Shown in pieces: positions 25,021 through 37,639 of a stretch of DNA of 64,000 nt. The notes below the pieces were generated by a model. It was not told the DNA's origin. It worked only from the letters and a program-made list of their open reading frames with translations, and made no database searches. This stretch comes from Pictodentalium vernedei. Taxonomy: Eukaryota; Mollusca; Scaphopoda; Dentaliida; Dentaliidae. The position numbers were made by a program, and so were the translations under genes. Where the stretch lies: contig CM062289.1 of NCBI GenBank assembly GCA_031216915.1, positions 65,479,741 to 65,543,740 on the forward strand, written 5' to 3'. The first letter of the stretch is position 1. Each line of letters opens with the position of its first letter.

Positions 25021-26619
25021 TAAACAAGGTAAGGGAATTTCCTGTCTTTTTGACAAGAACTGATGAAACAAGTGAAAAGTTAATTGGTTTTGTGACTGTG
25101 AGAAGAGTTTGTTTCCATATATGAGAGTGTCAACATTAATTTCAAAAGTACACAGTGTCAACTTCTTTGTATGACAGAAGGGTGGGAAGGTTAACACGCA
25201 GTGTTTGGTTATTTCATGATTGCCACAGTGACAGGAAGAAGAGCCAGAAAGGTGAATTTTACAAGTATTCTTTTAGGTTGCTGATAGGACGGTACGATAT
25301 TTCAATATACCAGTAATATAGGTATTGAAATCTTCACCGGTTGAATATCGTCCAATTCTATGGGAATACCGGTATATCATCTCTAACGACATTCGTTTTT
25401 AGCACACGATATAAAACATAATAGTCTTCGTTTAAAAAAACAAAACAATTCAATCTAACAGCTGATTAAAGAAACAGGAAGTTTTGTTTTCACTCATCGG
25501 ACAAATGATGAACAGCAAGATATTACCTGGCTTCTGACCTTGGACTATGCCATGTATCGACAAACAGACAGGGAGATCTTCATTTTTAAAAAATCCAGGC
25601 ACGCTATACATCGCATGCCAAAGATGACGCCAATGCGCATGGTTTCTTTGGTGGCACGCCGAATTGGAAAAACACCTCGTAGGGCACAAGTAGGAGATGC
25701 AAATACAAAATAATAATTTTAAGCACTGACATAAAGTGCAAATTGGTTTAATGATACAAACACTACAATTTCTTACCACTAAATTTCTAACTTTTAAGCA
25801 TAATACAGTGGAATATTTAGCAAGGTACAAGTAAATGCAGTTCAAAATCCTGACAACACAAGTGAAAAGCAAAGCACTGCCTGGACTATGAAGTTTTCAT
25901 TTGGGGATCTAGAAACTGTCGCTTGATGAAAATTTCAAGGAATATAGCACACAGTGTTTATTCCAGCCAATCGGGTCATCTAAATACTAGGGTTTACTAG
26001 CAATTCCTCATTGATGCAATCAAATTTGTGTCAGTCACTGTCACGTGATGCTAACACTTCACAAAGTATGAACATTCTTTCAGAAATTTAGTGTCAATAA
26101 ATTCCACATCGAGATTAAATTTATCGGATTTAAAAATAAAATGGCAAAAATTAACATGAATTATCAACAATTTGTTCACAACAGCTTGATCCAGAGCAGA
26201 GTTTAGGTATGACAACGTTCATTTCATGAAATAACATGCAAGGGTAAAGTCAAAATTACTGCCTATTTTCGTGAAATAAACAATGAATACGAAGGATAAC
26301 AGGTTCCAAGAAACGTTATGTGTCCTTCACAGACCAATATTATCACAGTGGAATGATGTATACGGCTAAGAAAAATAGTCGACTATGAAAAATAATAGTA
26401 GCCTATAGCTCCTTATGACGGTTATTCGATTAATCAAATAGTCAAGGCAGCCCTAGTGTTTACAGACTCAGTTTCTGAAACTGACATTGTTGATGTAAAC
26501 TAAAAAAGTAACTGCTTTTTTTTCCATGCGCACGATTGATCGTTCGCCGCAAATTGTAATTGCGTGAGCGATGGCACATGAGATCGATCGTGCACCATTA
26601 AAATGAAGGTCTGGACAGG
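25021..26619. other. region with degenerate hAT-like ends, no gene
   Basis: A degenerate TAGGACGGTACGATATT end at 25285 and a GGCAGCCCTA end at 26454 belong to two different hAT-like families and have no matching flanks. A 140-codon frame on the minus strand at 25872-25450 has no recognisable domain. Nothing else is supported. Confidence 0.45.
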
Positions 26620-26627
26620 GATTTTAA

Positions 26628-27187
26628 TAGAGCTGTAGGTTAACCGAAACCGAACCGAGGTTTTTAGTTTTCTGTAAAAAACGAAACTGAAACCGTTGAC
26701 ATCCCGTAATCTAAGGTTTTTCGTTTTTTATTGAATACTCTCTTGCTGCAGAAATTCACAGAATGTAGCCATCCCAGAGTAGTGAGAGTACCCAGACACT
26801 GCCAATGGCAGTGTCTGGGTACTCTCACTACTCTGGGAAGGCTACATTCTGTGAATTTCCGACATTTCAGTTTAGTTGTGTTTGCAGCTTTCCTCAAGTT
26901 GCGTGTAGGTGTAAGACCCCGAAAATGGGCCAAGCACAATAAAAGTTCTGTATATTTAGGTAATTATTATATTGGCCTTCCTGATTCTTCATGTATTATA
27001 GCTTATTTTGGGCATTCATTGAGTTTCACTCAATTTCACTGCCATTCAGTTATGACTCCGGACATAAGAATGAGTTTTATTGAATTTTATTTGGCCTCAT
27101 GAACAAACCAAAAACCGAACCGAACCGAGGTTTTACTCCACCTGAAAAACCAAAACCGAAAAAGAAATTTAAAAACCTACAGCTCTA
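26628..27187. mobile_element. hAT-like MITE with nested perfect hairpin
   Basis: The ends are TAGAGCTGTAGGTT and AACCTACAGCTCTA. The flanks GATTTTAA and GTTTTTAA differ at one of eight bases. ACCGAACCGAGGTTTT blocks lie near both ends. A 109-bp near-perfect palindrome sits inside at 26751-26859. Confidence 0.85.
26751..26859. repeat. long palindrome (54-bp arms)
   Basis: GAAATTCACAGAATGTAGCC continues to a centre at CCAATGG and is mirrored with about one difference. It is probably a foldback element inserted in the hAT-like MITE. The ends carry no clear duplication. Confidence 0.85.
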
Positions 27188-27481
27188 GTTTTTAAGACTC
27201 ATGGGGCATATTAGTTTGTTTGTTTTTATCAATAAACTTCATACCCGTACCTGAAATAGTCTCAACATATATTATTAGCTAACATTCTCCCAAGCGCTTG
27301 CTTTACCGGCCTTCATTGTACAAAATGTCTGAAACACAGAAAATTCCCATTGTCCATTCAACTGCTGTAAAAACACTGTTGGTCAATGTGGGTAACTTAG
27401 TACTCACTGAGCAATGCTATTGTTGTAATAACTTCTCTTTGTAAGTTGCTTGTTTGCGGCTTAATGAGTAGAATAAACGTC

Positions 27482-27604
27482 TAGTGTTTTCAAGTAAAAA
27501 ATTTATTCTTCGAGTAGGATTAAGAATGAAACCGACGAGCCTCTGGCGAATCGGTTTCATTCTTAATTCTACAAGTAGAATAATTTTTTTACTTGAAAAC
27601 ACGA
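27482..27604. repeat. palindromic foldback
   Basis: GTTTTCAAGTAAAAAATTTA and AAGAATGAAACCGA arms are mirrored around GCCTCTGGCGAATC. No coding content. The surroundings 27196-28300 hold no recognised gene. Confidence 0.75.
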
Positions 27605-28307
27605 TACATTTATTTTGTTTATCCCATAAATCTTATAAAGGGTAGTCGGGGCAAAATCATGCTGTTACTCACTTCAAAACACAGTGACAAGTGAGGAGCA
27701 CATAGATCCAATTCGATGGCAAGCATTATTAACAAAAATAAAAAAGGCGCAGTGATACATTTCTGTCTAAAAATGATTCCCCTACAAACTTGAGCTAAAC
27801 TTGCAAAAATACTTGATTAAATGAACAATGTGTAGTGTTTTCTACTGACATTGTGTAATACTTTCAAAAAGGTTTAAAGAAAACAACAATTGAACTGGTA
27901 ATAATACTACATGAATGTGGTAGAGGTCAGAGGTCAACAAGACCGTCTCTACTTTTGGAATAAATTCTTTCAGTGTTAAACCTATGGGGAAAATTTATCA
28001 CCCTACTAGGTGAATAAAGCAAAAATTTATCCCAAGCTTTTATTGTTCGAATAAACAGCCATTTAAGGGATAAACAAGGAAACAAGGAATGCTTCTGTAA
28101 TAATACAACATTGTACAGTTTTATTTTATTTTCCCTGTGATGTTGACCAAATTTAGGATATTTCTGGAAAACTAAGGCTATTAAAAAAAATTTCTTGTTT
28201 CTCAGACAACTCCCCCATCATAGAAAATCTGCCTCATCACCTTTTTTTCACCTGAAAGACTCTTCTATGACACAATTTTGCACTTGTAGAATGGATATAT
28301 ATATATA

Positions 28308-28525
28308 TTTATTTATTAGTGTTTAATGTCACATACTTCTGCACAATGGCTAATCATGACCACAACATGGAGATAAAGTCAAGGTCAGTCAATCGTTTAT
28401 ACCCCATGTTGCCTATTTTAGACGACACGCGCCTCAAGCATCAGTGACTGGGTCCTATTTTACCAGTGAAACAGAGCTTCTTTACCACAGTAAACAAGCA
28501 CTGCTTCATTTCCCAGGGTTCCAAC
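28308..28525. repeat. SINE-tail-like interspersed repeat
   Basis: GTGTTTAATGTCACATACTT, GGGTCCTATTTTACCAGTGA and CACAGTAAACAAGCACTGCT recur at 31766-31985 and in part at 17845-18000, 33040-33110 and 40080-40225. It shares the CACATAYTTNTGCACNATGG end with the tRNA-derived SINEs. Confidence 0.6.
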
Positions 28526-28774
28526 AGGGGAGGACAAATATTTAACCAACTCTTCCTTATGAGCTCTGTCAAACAAGATATAGTTGGTTAAATTTTCAAC
28601 TACATTATGGGAAATTTGCTCTGCTGAAAACATTGGTTTGCCATATGTAGTTAAATTTCTGATTATAACTATTTTTAGAACTGTTTTGTGAACAAAAAAT
28701 GAAAGTGTCAATGACACTACAGCTCAACTTGTCCAAAAAGGGAATGAACTAAATAGAAAGCTCCAGCAATGCCC

Positions 28775-29248
28775 TGAATAAATCAGTGTTCATCTAATTT
28801 GCATAATTTATGCACGAGAAAAAAAACTGTATTATATGTGATGTATTCCATGCTACTAAACATTCATACAAAAATTTATTCAAATCAGAACCTTCATATA
28901 GAAATTCTGTACAAAAAACTGATTGCACCTATTTTCGGTATAAATGGCCACCGGCAGCCATCTTGAATTCCGGACCAGACCCCAAAACACTTGTTCTCGT
29001 CCCAAGGTGATAACAAATGTACCTAAGAAGTTTTGGGAAGATTGGTTCATAAATACAGTCCCTAGCCTGAGCTGTATTGACATGTACACTTACTGTGTAC
29101 AAGTAGCACTGAATAAATCAAAGTTCCTCTAATTTGCACAATTACTGCACGAAAAAAAACCCTGTATTATATGTGATGCATTCCATGTTACTAAACATTT
29201 ATTTAAAAATTTATTCAAATCAGAACCTTCATATAGAAGTTCTGTACA
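28775..29248. repeat. ~330-bp repeat array, left part
   Basis: Units contain ACTGATTGCACCTATTTTCG, GGCCATCTTGAATT-type text and GAAGATTGGTTCATAAATAC. The array continues at 31188-31750 after an inserted element, ending in a GACGGACAGACAGATG stretch. Confidence 0.65.
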
Positions 29249-31184
29249 AACAAGAGGCCCCACGGGGCCTGAAGCGCTCATCTTGTACAGAACACAATTT
29301 AAACAGAGTCCAAGAATGAGTCTACATTAAGCAAGCCATCTCCATAGGCTACACTGTCAATCCTTGAGTCCCTCAGGAGTGACAAAAATAATCTGGGCAT
29401 CATGTCTTTTCTTCAGTTGATCATAAGTAAAATGTAGAGCTCCCCTATGAAGCCCCTTGATACAACCTATGTGGATTAATCTTAGTACCTCTAGAGGGTA
29501 CTGAATACAAAATTTTTAATTCTTCAGCAAAATGGCCAATTCCAGCTCCCATAGAAAGCCCAAATATTAACCCAGGCTCTTGATTTGACCACAGTTAAAT
29601 CTGACTTCCCTAGAGATGTTGTGTACCGAATATGAAAGCATTCTGACTGTTGGATCTGAAGAAGAGAAATTGTAAAGAAATTTCTTCGAATTGCACTAAG
29701 TTCAAATTTGGGCTACCATAGCGAGCCCAAATATTAACCTATGGATCCGATTTCAACAAACTTGAATCTGACCCCCCTAGAGATGTTGTATACCAAATGT
29801 GAAAGCATTCTGACAAGTAAATTTGAAGAAGAAGATTTTTGAAGAAATTCCCTCATATTGTACTAAGTGAAATTTCGTGTTCCCATATGGCGCCCAAATA
29901 TTAACCTAGGCACTCGAATTGAACAACCGGGAATCTGACCCCCCTAGAGATGTCGTATACCAAATATAAAAGCATTCCAACGGGTGGATCTGAAGAAGAA
30001 GATTTTTAAAGAAATTTCCTCATATTGCACTAAGTAAAAATTTGGGCTACCATAGTGAGCCCAAATATATACCTAGGGATCTGATTTGAACAAACTTGAA
30101 TCTGACCCCCATAGAGATGTTGAATACCAAATATCAAAGCATTCTGACTGATGGATCTGAAGAAGATTTTTTTAAATTACCCTCCATATTGAACAAAGAT
30201 AAAATTTGGGCTTCCGTAGGAAGCCCAAATATTAACCTAGGGACTTGGTTCGAACAATCTAGAATCTGATCCTCATAACAATGATGTATACCAAATATTA
30301 AAAGATTCTGACTGGTGGTTCTGAAGAAGAAGATTTTTAAAGAATATTCCCCATATTACCCTATGTTAAAACTTCGGGCTCCTGTAGAGAGCCCGAATAT
30401 GAACCAATGAGCATTATTTCAACAAACTTTTATCTGACCCCCCTATGAATGCTGTATACCAAATATCAAAAGATTCTGATGATTGGTTCTGGAGAAAGGA
30501 TTTTTTTAAATTTTTGCAAATATGCTGACTCGGCATTTTTTCGATGCCCCATTACAGAACACCCTAACATAACCGATGGCAATTTTTTTTTACCATTCAA
30601 TTCTACTGGTCATAAGGATACTTCATACCAAATAAAAGCTCTCTGTTCCGAGGGGTTTGGGAAATATGGGCGTTTGAAAATATTTCTATTTTTAGCTCCC
30701 AGGGTTCCCATGGGGATGCGGGAATTTTTTTCTTTGCATAGGCCAAGTACTTATGATCCAATACTACCACAAACCAAATTTGGTTCATACTGGACCATCG
30801 ATTCAAAAAATAGAAATTTTGGACGGGGCCAAAAGTCTTACCCCTCCTTTTACAAAGCCAAATATTACTTCATGAACTTCGTTTGAACAAACTTGATTCT
30901 ACACCTCAAATGGAAGCTCCATAACAAATATCAAGTCATTGTACACACTGGTTCTTGAGAAGAAGATTTTAAAAATATTTTGGAGCATTTTCCCCCACTC
31001 CCTCCCTATGGGGCTGGGCATGCTGAGTTGAACAGAAATGAAATGCCCCTTTGGGACCATCACTCACACAAACTTTCACTTGAATTGGCCCAGTGGCGTT
31101 GGAGGAGAAGACCAAAACATGGTGCTGACAGACGACGGACGGAGAGCGATGAGATTAACTCAGCTTGACTTTGTCAAGATGAGC
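29249..31184. mobile_element. tandem-core interspersed element, ~168-bp units
   Basis: It starts CAAGAGGCCCCACGGGGCCT and ends GTCAAGATGAGCTAAA. Subterminal GCTCATCTTG and CAAGATGAGC form an inverted pair. Six or more units carry GAATCTGACCCCCCTAGAGA, TACCAAATAT and GATCTGAAGAAGAAGATTTT. It is inserted in the 330-bp array (TCTGTACAAA | AAACTGATTG). No gene. Confidence 0.75.
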
Positions 31185-32470
31185 TAAAAACTGATTGTAC
31201 CTAATTTCGGTACAAAATGGCCACTGGCAGTCATCTTGAATTTTAGACTGCACCCAAAAACACTCGTTTTCGTCGCAATGTGATAACAAAGGTACCCAAG
31301 AAGTTTTGCGAAGATCGGTTCATAAATACAGCCCCCAGTCAAGCCATATTGACATGTGTACTTACTGTGTATAAGTAGCGCTGAATAAATCAAAGTTCAT
31401 CTAATTCGCATAATTTCTGCGTGAGAAAAAAACCTGTATTATATGTGATGTATTCCATGTTACTAAACATTTATACAAAAATTTATTGAAATCAGAACTT
31501 TCATACAGAAGTTCTGTACAAAAAAACTGATTGCACTAATTTCGGTACAAAATGGCTGCTGGTGGCCATCTTGAATTTCGGACCACACCTAAAAACACTC
31601 ATTCTCATCCCACAGTGACAACAAAGGTACCTAAGAAGTTTCGTAAAGAACAGTTCATAAATACGGCCCCTAGCCCAAGCCATATTGAATTGTTGACGGA
31701 CAGACAGATGTCCAGATGGACAGACGGATGACGGGCCATGACAAAACCTCAAATTGTTTTGTTTGTTGTTTGTTGGCGGTTAACGTCACATATTTATGCA
31801 CCATGGCTAATCGCGACACAACATGGAGATGAAGTCAAGTTTAGTCAATCGTTGATCAACATGTTGCCCATTTTAGAGGACTTTCACCCCAAGCATTGGT
31901 GACTGGGTCCTATTTTACTAGTAAAGCAGAACTGGTTTACCACAGTAAACAAGTGCTGCTTACTTCCCGGGGTTCCCACGGGGAAAACCTCAAATTTGAC
32001 TACATTAAAGTTGAGCTAAAAATGAAAGTGTCAATGAAACTGCAGCTCAACTTGGTCAAGAAGGGACTGAACTAAATAGAAAGATTCAGTAATGCCAAGT
32101 CATTCACTCAAGTTTCTACAGAAAAAAACATCACACCAAAGCTACATATGAAATTTGAAAAAGATCAGGTGAGAGGTGCGGCCTGTAGGGTGTGCTAAAG
32201 GAATTTTGGACAGTTTATACCAAATCCAAAATGGCCACTAGTGGCCATGTTTTTCAATGAAATTCAAAAAAATTTGATTGAACCCATCTAGACATTGCCC
32301 TAAAGCCACGTATGAAATTTGGAACTGATCGGATGAGAGCTGCAGCCTGTAGAGTGTGGTAAAAGAATTGTGGACAGAGACGAACAGACGTATGGATGTA
32401 CGTACAGACTGTCGACAGACCACAACCCATCCCAATAGCTCATACTTGACATTGGCAAGTTCAGCTGAAA
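31185..32470. repeat. ~330-bp array continuation and related repeats
   Basis: Resumes the array broken at 29248, then a SINE-tail-like repeat (31766-31985), then GGCCACTAGTGGCCATGTTT-type units ending with GACAGAGACGAACAGACG and a GCAAGTTCAGCTGAAAAA end. The frames seen here are not conserved between units. Confidence 0.6.
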
Positions 32471-32518
32471 AAGCCTCCCTTTTTCATCATAAAATTGAGA
32501 AAAACAAGAAACTGTTAT

Positions 32519-32930
32519 TTAGGCCTAAAAAAATAAAAAATCTGTTTCTCAGGCCCTCCCGCATGGTCTTTTTGGCTGCCTCATGCTCTCTTTTTATAAC
32601 CAATTTAAACTTAAAAAAAAATTAAAATTAAATGGTTTATGTCTGATATTTTACCCAAGTTAAAACAATTTATGAATTTGTCCCTTGAGTGCAAGAAGGC
32701 TTTGCAATGCTAAAGCATTGCAAAGCCTTCTTGCACTCAAGAGATGAAATACACCACCACCCATGCTATTCTGTACATTATGAGGCCTAAAACTTGAACC
32801 AAGAACATGAACTTTTGATGGCAAAGAAGTAATTACTGAAATAAAAAATAAAATAAAAAACCGCTCGCCCGCATGCAATTTCACAAATAATGGCCTGAGA
32901 AACAGAAGATCTACTTTGTGTGGCCTTATA
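32519..32930 (-). mobile_element. palindrome-centred MITE, AGGCC family (copy 5)
   Basis: Full length, with AGGCCTAAAAAAATAAAAAT and TCTGTTTCTCAGGCC at one end and GGCCTGAGAAACAGAAGATC at the other. It lies about 240 bp beyond the donor of the MTRR linker exon. Confidence 0.8.
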
Positions 32931-32976
32931 GGCCACATTTTACCCATCAAGGACTGCTAGTAGCATGTTCTGTAAT

Positions 32977-33035
32977 TTATTTATTTATTTATTTATTTAT
33001 TTATTAATTTATTTATTTGTGTTTATTTATTTATT
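32977..33035. repeat. (TTTA)n microsatellite
   Basis: About fourteen imperfect tetranucleotide units, probably grown from the A/T-rich tail of a SINE-like repeat whose fragment follows at 33040-33110. Confidence 0.85.
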
Positions 33036-33171
33036 TATTTGTGTCACATATTTCTGCTCGATGGCTAATCATAGAGATAAAGTCAAGCCCTCATCACAAC
33101 ATTGAATAAAAATTGCCTAAGAAACAAGAAAAAAAGTTTTATTGGCCTAAATAAAAAATTTCTCTACTTAC

Positions 33172-33766
33172 AAATAATTCACCTGAAAACTTGATGTCCA
33201 GGAATGGATGTGAGACCAATGGAATTGTTAAAGAACAGTCTGATAATGGTGGGACTGAAGATCTGATATTTGCAACATCACCTTTGCTGGGCTGAGATGG
33301 TTGACTTGAGGTACTGTCACAGGAGTCAGTATTCTGACTGACTAGACTGAGTGTGTTTGATGGTGATGTGTCACTATTTGATGATTGCACTGATGACGGT
33401 GTAGTCCTTTTATCAGATTCAGCACTCAAGGTGGAGTTAACCAACAATGTATCGGTTAAATTTTTTAAAACTGAATCATTATCACAGATCAGGGATGATT
33501 GATTCACATCCGTAGTCCGAGGTAATGCCTTATTGTGGACAGAAATATCACTTTGAGGTACAACATTGTTTTCAACTACACCATTCTCTGTATCACAAAC
33601 ATGAGGGGGATTTTCTGCGATGTGGTCAAGTCGAGTATTTGTGGACTCTAATTCAGCACCACTTCCATTCACTTCAGTCATGTCTTTACTGTCACACTGT
33701 ATGCCTAGAAAATTATGTAATGCTGACCATAGGCCTTCAATCCATGGATCAACAACAACTTCTAAC
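33172..33766 (-). CDS. MTRR: MTRR exon, flavodoxin C-terminus plus long linker
   Basis: This 595-bp exon begins with one base that completes a glycine codon, then reads LEVVVDPWIEGLWSALHNF, close to animal MTRR (LELVVEPWIAGLWPAL). About 150 residues follow that are rich in Ser, Thr, Asn and Asp, which fits the flexible hinge between the FMN and FAD domains. The exon ends SSVPPLSDCSLTIPLVSHPF then LDIKFSGELF, resembling the SVPPLSQASLNIP segment of vertebrate MTRR. Acceptor is CAATTTTAG|G and donor TTATTT|GTAAGT. A single large linker exon is also a feature of vertebrate MTRR. The internal Met at 33681 is not a start. Confidence 0.95.
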
Positions 33767-33859
33767 CTAAAATTGAATGTAAAACTGTATTAGAGAGTTC
33801 CATTAGGCACTATTCAATAAATTTCAACTAAACATATCTACGGGAACAATAGTACTGAA

Positions 33860-34706
33860 TAGGGCTGTCACGATTATTCGATTAGTCGACTAACCGTCGA
33901 CTATTGAAGTAGTCGACGTTTTTTATTTTTAGTCGATCGTCGTTCATTTTCAAGGTGGTACACGTCTACTACACGTCGGGGCTAAATTGCATTGTTTTGT
34001 GAGGTGAATGATCAATGAAGGTGAATAACTTTAAATATCTAACCATAGTTAACATTCATATCCGGAAGACTGTACAACTGTCACTGACTGTGTAAGAAAG
34101 AACACTCACAGTTACTCGAGAAGAATAGATTCTTCTGAATTTCTCCAGTCTTGTACATACGAATGCACCCATTGGAAAACCCAAAGCGCGGAAGTGACAA
34201 AATTATGATGAAAGTCAGAACGTCAGATCACTTCTCAAAGTTCGGAACTTCAGACTAAGATCCAATTTTAACAACTGACGAGGGAATGCATAGATCTCAA
34301 TGTTCAAAATTTCGAGAAACTTATTGCAGAAAGGAAACATATGCAGGAACGTTCTTTGGTAAACTCATTTTAATTCATCGGCTTCAATCTAGTTCAAAAT
34401 TGGACCCGCAGTCAGCAATATTATTTTTGGGGTTGGTACGTCCTACAGGACGTACCAACCCCAAAAATTATATTACAGACTGTGGGTCCAAGATTGGACT
34501 ACATGTAGCTTCAGTCGGGACCGATTTGTTGTTCCCACAACCCCACCCACTTCTTCTGAACACAGTGGTGCCATTGTCATTTTCAGAGTTTTACGAACAG
34601 AAGAATGATTTGCTAAAAAGTCATGGGAAGCGACTATTAATCGACTAACCGTCGATTACTGGTCACGATTAGTCGATTACAAAAAATGATAGTCGCGACA
34701 GCCCTA
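33860..34706. mobile_element. hAT-like element, TAGGGCTGTCACGATTA ends
   Basis: The ends are TAGGGCTGTCACGATTATTC and ATAGTCGCGACAGCCCTA, with GTCGACTA repeats near both. I find no matching 8-bp flanks. A 112-bp palindrome (34390-34501, GGTACGTCCTACAGGACGTA centre) is nested inside. It lies about 95 bp upstream of the MTRR linker exon's acceptor. Confidence 0.75.
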
Positions 34707-35968
34707 AAATGGTTAACCGGATAACCAGTTTGAAACCAGTTACCTACCTAATTGATTAGAAAAACTGTCAACTGGTTATTCGAAATATCAACAGTGATTG
34801 TCATTCCATGGTTAAAACATAGTAAATCTGTCGCTTCTCCTTTGGGATAGATTACACCTCCAAGATGTGTTGTATATATTGAGAAATAATTGACTTCGAC
34901 ATTCAAGACTTCATTAATGATTGGCAATTTCCGTGAGTACTGAGTAATCACAAAAACTATTCCATAATATTATATCTCACATGACCTTCTAGGCTCCTGA
35001 TTGGACGAATGCTGCACCCCTATTTCGTGTAGTTTGCATCCACAGAACTGACCAGGCACTACACCCAGGCACTACATGTTTTCTATTTTTAGCACACTAC
35101 TATATCAGTTTTCTTTTCATACTGAGCGAATAAAACTAATCAGGCTAAATTTAAATATCAATTCACAGAGGCACAACATCCACAAAACGGCCCAGAAAGA
35201 AATCATTGTGGAAAAATGTATCGCTTTTCCATTGTTGAAGTCACATTTTCCGAGTCGTTCATTTTTTTCCTTGAGAAGATGATCCATATCTCATTTCGAA
35301 GAGAATGATCCATACCTGGGTACAACTTTCATGAGAACGCATCCAGATATGAAAAATCGTTTGTTTCGCTGCTAATATTATTTTGCTATTTAATTGTATG
35401 TTTTGGCCAGTAAACGAATAAATAATGAAATTCATTTGAATCTTCGGAGTTTTATATCCCATACTGACCCATTCGGTAATGTTTTTGTGTGACAAATGTG
35501 TGGAAATTATCAAACTGCGTTGTCAAATTTCGAAAATTTTAGCTTTCATTCGCGAGTTGCACGATTCTAGAATACACTGTTCCGTTTGGGGGAAATGTTT
35601 TGTTTACTCTTGCCGACTGATTCAAAATTTGTCTTCTGCTCATATCAATAATCCAAGTTAGCGTTTTGTACCAAGAACGACAGCTTCAATTTATGATTTA
35701 AACTACAATCGATTTGGCGATGATGAGCAGGAGGAGTTTATTGAGCAAAATTTGCTGAGTAAAAAAACGAAGGAAACAACAAAATTTTGCAATGAGTGCG
35801 TTATTCTTCCAATGAGGGGTCATAAGCCGTGTTTTGGAAGAAGAAAATTTTTTTTGAAAACTACATGGTATTTTTTTCTATATAACGCTGGTTGGTAGGG
35901 CTGCTACATTGGTAATAGATTAACAAATGGGACAGATGTTTTTTCTTGATGGGTGTTCGATATAATAT
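34707..35968. other. about 1.2 kb without a supported gene
   Basis: AT-rich sequence with short unrecognised frames. Near 35800 a fragment of the TTAA-type MITE (CCAATGAGGGGTCATAAGCC) is present. Nothing else is identified. Confidence 0.45.
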
Positions 35969-36104
35969 AAGGATTAGTGCATGTTTTGCCATTGACTATG
36001 CCCATATAGTGCCCAGTGAGGTGGTGTAGTTCCCTCTGCTTTGCGTCGGGAACTGCATCACCTCACTGGGCACTATATGGGCGTAGTCAACTCCAAGCCA
36101 TGCA
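35969..36104. repeat. palindromic foldback
   Basis: GACTATGCCCATATAGTGCC continues to CAGTGAGG and is mirrored around CCCTCTGCTTTGCGTCGGGA. The arms are about 45 bp with few differences. Confidence 0.8.
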
Positions 36105-36175
36105 CTATTTCTTAAGTATGTATACAAATGAATGTTGTCGAGTACTCAACTTTCGTTTGTATACACACTACAGAA

Positions 36176-37115
36176 TAGTTTCTGCAAATACAGCTTTTTA
36201 TTACTTTCCAAAGTGTGATTTACTGGGATTTCCCAGTTTGATTATAAACGATAACTTCACAAGTGAATTATGCAATCAACAATTGGGTCATGTATCAGTG
36301 CGCGCAAGCAAAGACGCTTTGCCGTGGGTGTAATGGGGACTTCATTGTTTTCTGTTTTTTTTAACTCTTTACCCAACATGAAAAGCAGACGAAACTTGCA
36401 AAAAAAAATTCTGGAATAACTATTATTTTCATTTTATGTCTCAAAAACATAGGTTATGACCCCTCGTTGGAATGGGTCATAACCTTTGTTTTAGAGACAA
36501 AAAATGAAAAAATAATGAAAATTAATTGGCGATTTTTGAGAATAGCCCTGGCCAGTTTTGGCCGTTACGTTATGTTAATAATGAAAAGTAAATAACAGAG
36601 TAAGGGGCATGGTGGCTCAGTTGGTAGAGGTGCAGGCTGCAAGCCGAGAGGTCCTCGGTTCGAATCCCACCTGCAGCAACCGCGTTGTGTCCTTGGGCAA
36701 GACACTTCACCCCCATTGCCCACGTGGGGGCACGGTGACGCTGTGTACTAAGGCATACTGCACGTCGATGGTGCACTTGTCTTCAACCAATGCTCCTGCT
36801 TGTGGAATTAGTATGTTGAGGAGCTGACAGTTGCTCGCCGTTGCTCGGTGGTTCTCTCCGGGTACTCCGGCTTCCTCCACCCGTAAAACTGTTGTGGTCA
36901 TGATTAGCCATCGTGCAGAAATATGTGACCTTAAACCCCAATAAATAAATAAATAAATAAACAGAGTAATCGCTTGACTGGACTGGTTACGTGAAATAAT
37001 TCATTCAAGGCGAGGGACTATATTGTAAAATACTCGTGCGCGTTCGCGCACTTGTGTTTGTACAACATCCCTCATCTCTTATGAATTATTTCATGTAACC
37101 AGTCCAGTCAAACGA
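36176..37115. repeat. duplicated segment 1 (paralogue of 39463-40070), SINE-filled
   Basis: Similarity to 39463-40070 begins at TTATTACTTTCCAAAGTGTG and runs through a TTAA-type MITE and a palindrome (ATCGCTTGACTGGACTGGTT inverted at the far end). This copy contains an additional SINE at 36604-36960. Confidence 0.8.
36604..36960 (+). mobile_element. tRNA-derived SINE with intact pol III boxes
   Basis: A box TGGCTCAGTTGG (36613-36624) and B box GGTTCGAATCC (36657-36667) are perfect. The core TTGTGTCCTTGGGCAAGACA follows and the tail is (AATA)n. The flanks share about AATAACAGAGTAA, and the paralogous locus at 39915 lacks the SINE, giving the empty site. Confidence 0.9.
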
Positions 37116-37639
37116 TTACTCTCAATCCAATCCCTATAGTTTTGATCCCATATTCAGAGTAATAATGGCCATGGATTACAGGATATAGCTCTCAGACGGT
37201 TGTGAACCATTTCAGCCCTAGAGAACAATATATAATTTGCACCTAACTGCAGCTAAATATGACGAGGTTACAATACGCTTTCCCTGTATTGATACATTTT
37301 AACTGGTTGAGTGCTAGAAGCCTCTATCAGGACTTTAAAAAAATGAGGGTACCCGAACAAAAGCCAATGTATTCCTTGTACATGTTTCATATTCAGTCAA
37401 ACACAAATAATGTTAATATGTTCTATTACAAATTATTGGGCGCACTCCAATAATTTCTAAAAAAAAAAACAAATTTAGAATGAAAAATTCAGACCACCAA
37501 AAATAATCTAGGCCTCAACCAGTTAATAGTGATTTCCAGGATTGAGATAAATGAATCTCTGCACACTCTTGTTCATTATTCTATACTACCCCGACTAGAA
37601 ACAAAATATTCCAGAACTTGTCAAATAAAACTAGAAGGG

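Noticed and set aside
24731-25197. Poly-Ser or poly-Leu protein
   Set aside because: Translation of an (AAG)n microsatellite in a tandem-core element.
25450-25872. 140-codon minus-strand frame as a gene
   Set aside because: No recognisable domain, start or splice context; flanked by degenerate hAT-like ends. I could not support it.
33139-33681. Independent 180-aa gene starting at the internal Met
   Set aside because: The frame continues upstream without interruption into LEVVVDPWIEGLWSAL with a good acceptor, so it is an MTRR exon, and the last residues lie past the donor site.
33860-34706. 8-bp target duplication for this hAT-like element
   Set aside because: Flanks GTACTGAA and AAATGGTT do not match, so I list the element on its ends only.
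36604-36680. tRNA gene suggested by perfect A and B boxes
   Set aside because: The sequence continues into a SINE core and AATA tail with target duplication, and the same head recurs at 59484-59855 and 62749-63324. It is a SINE head, not a functional tRNA.
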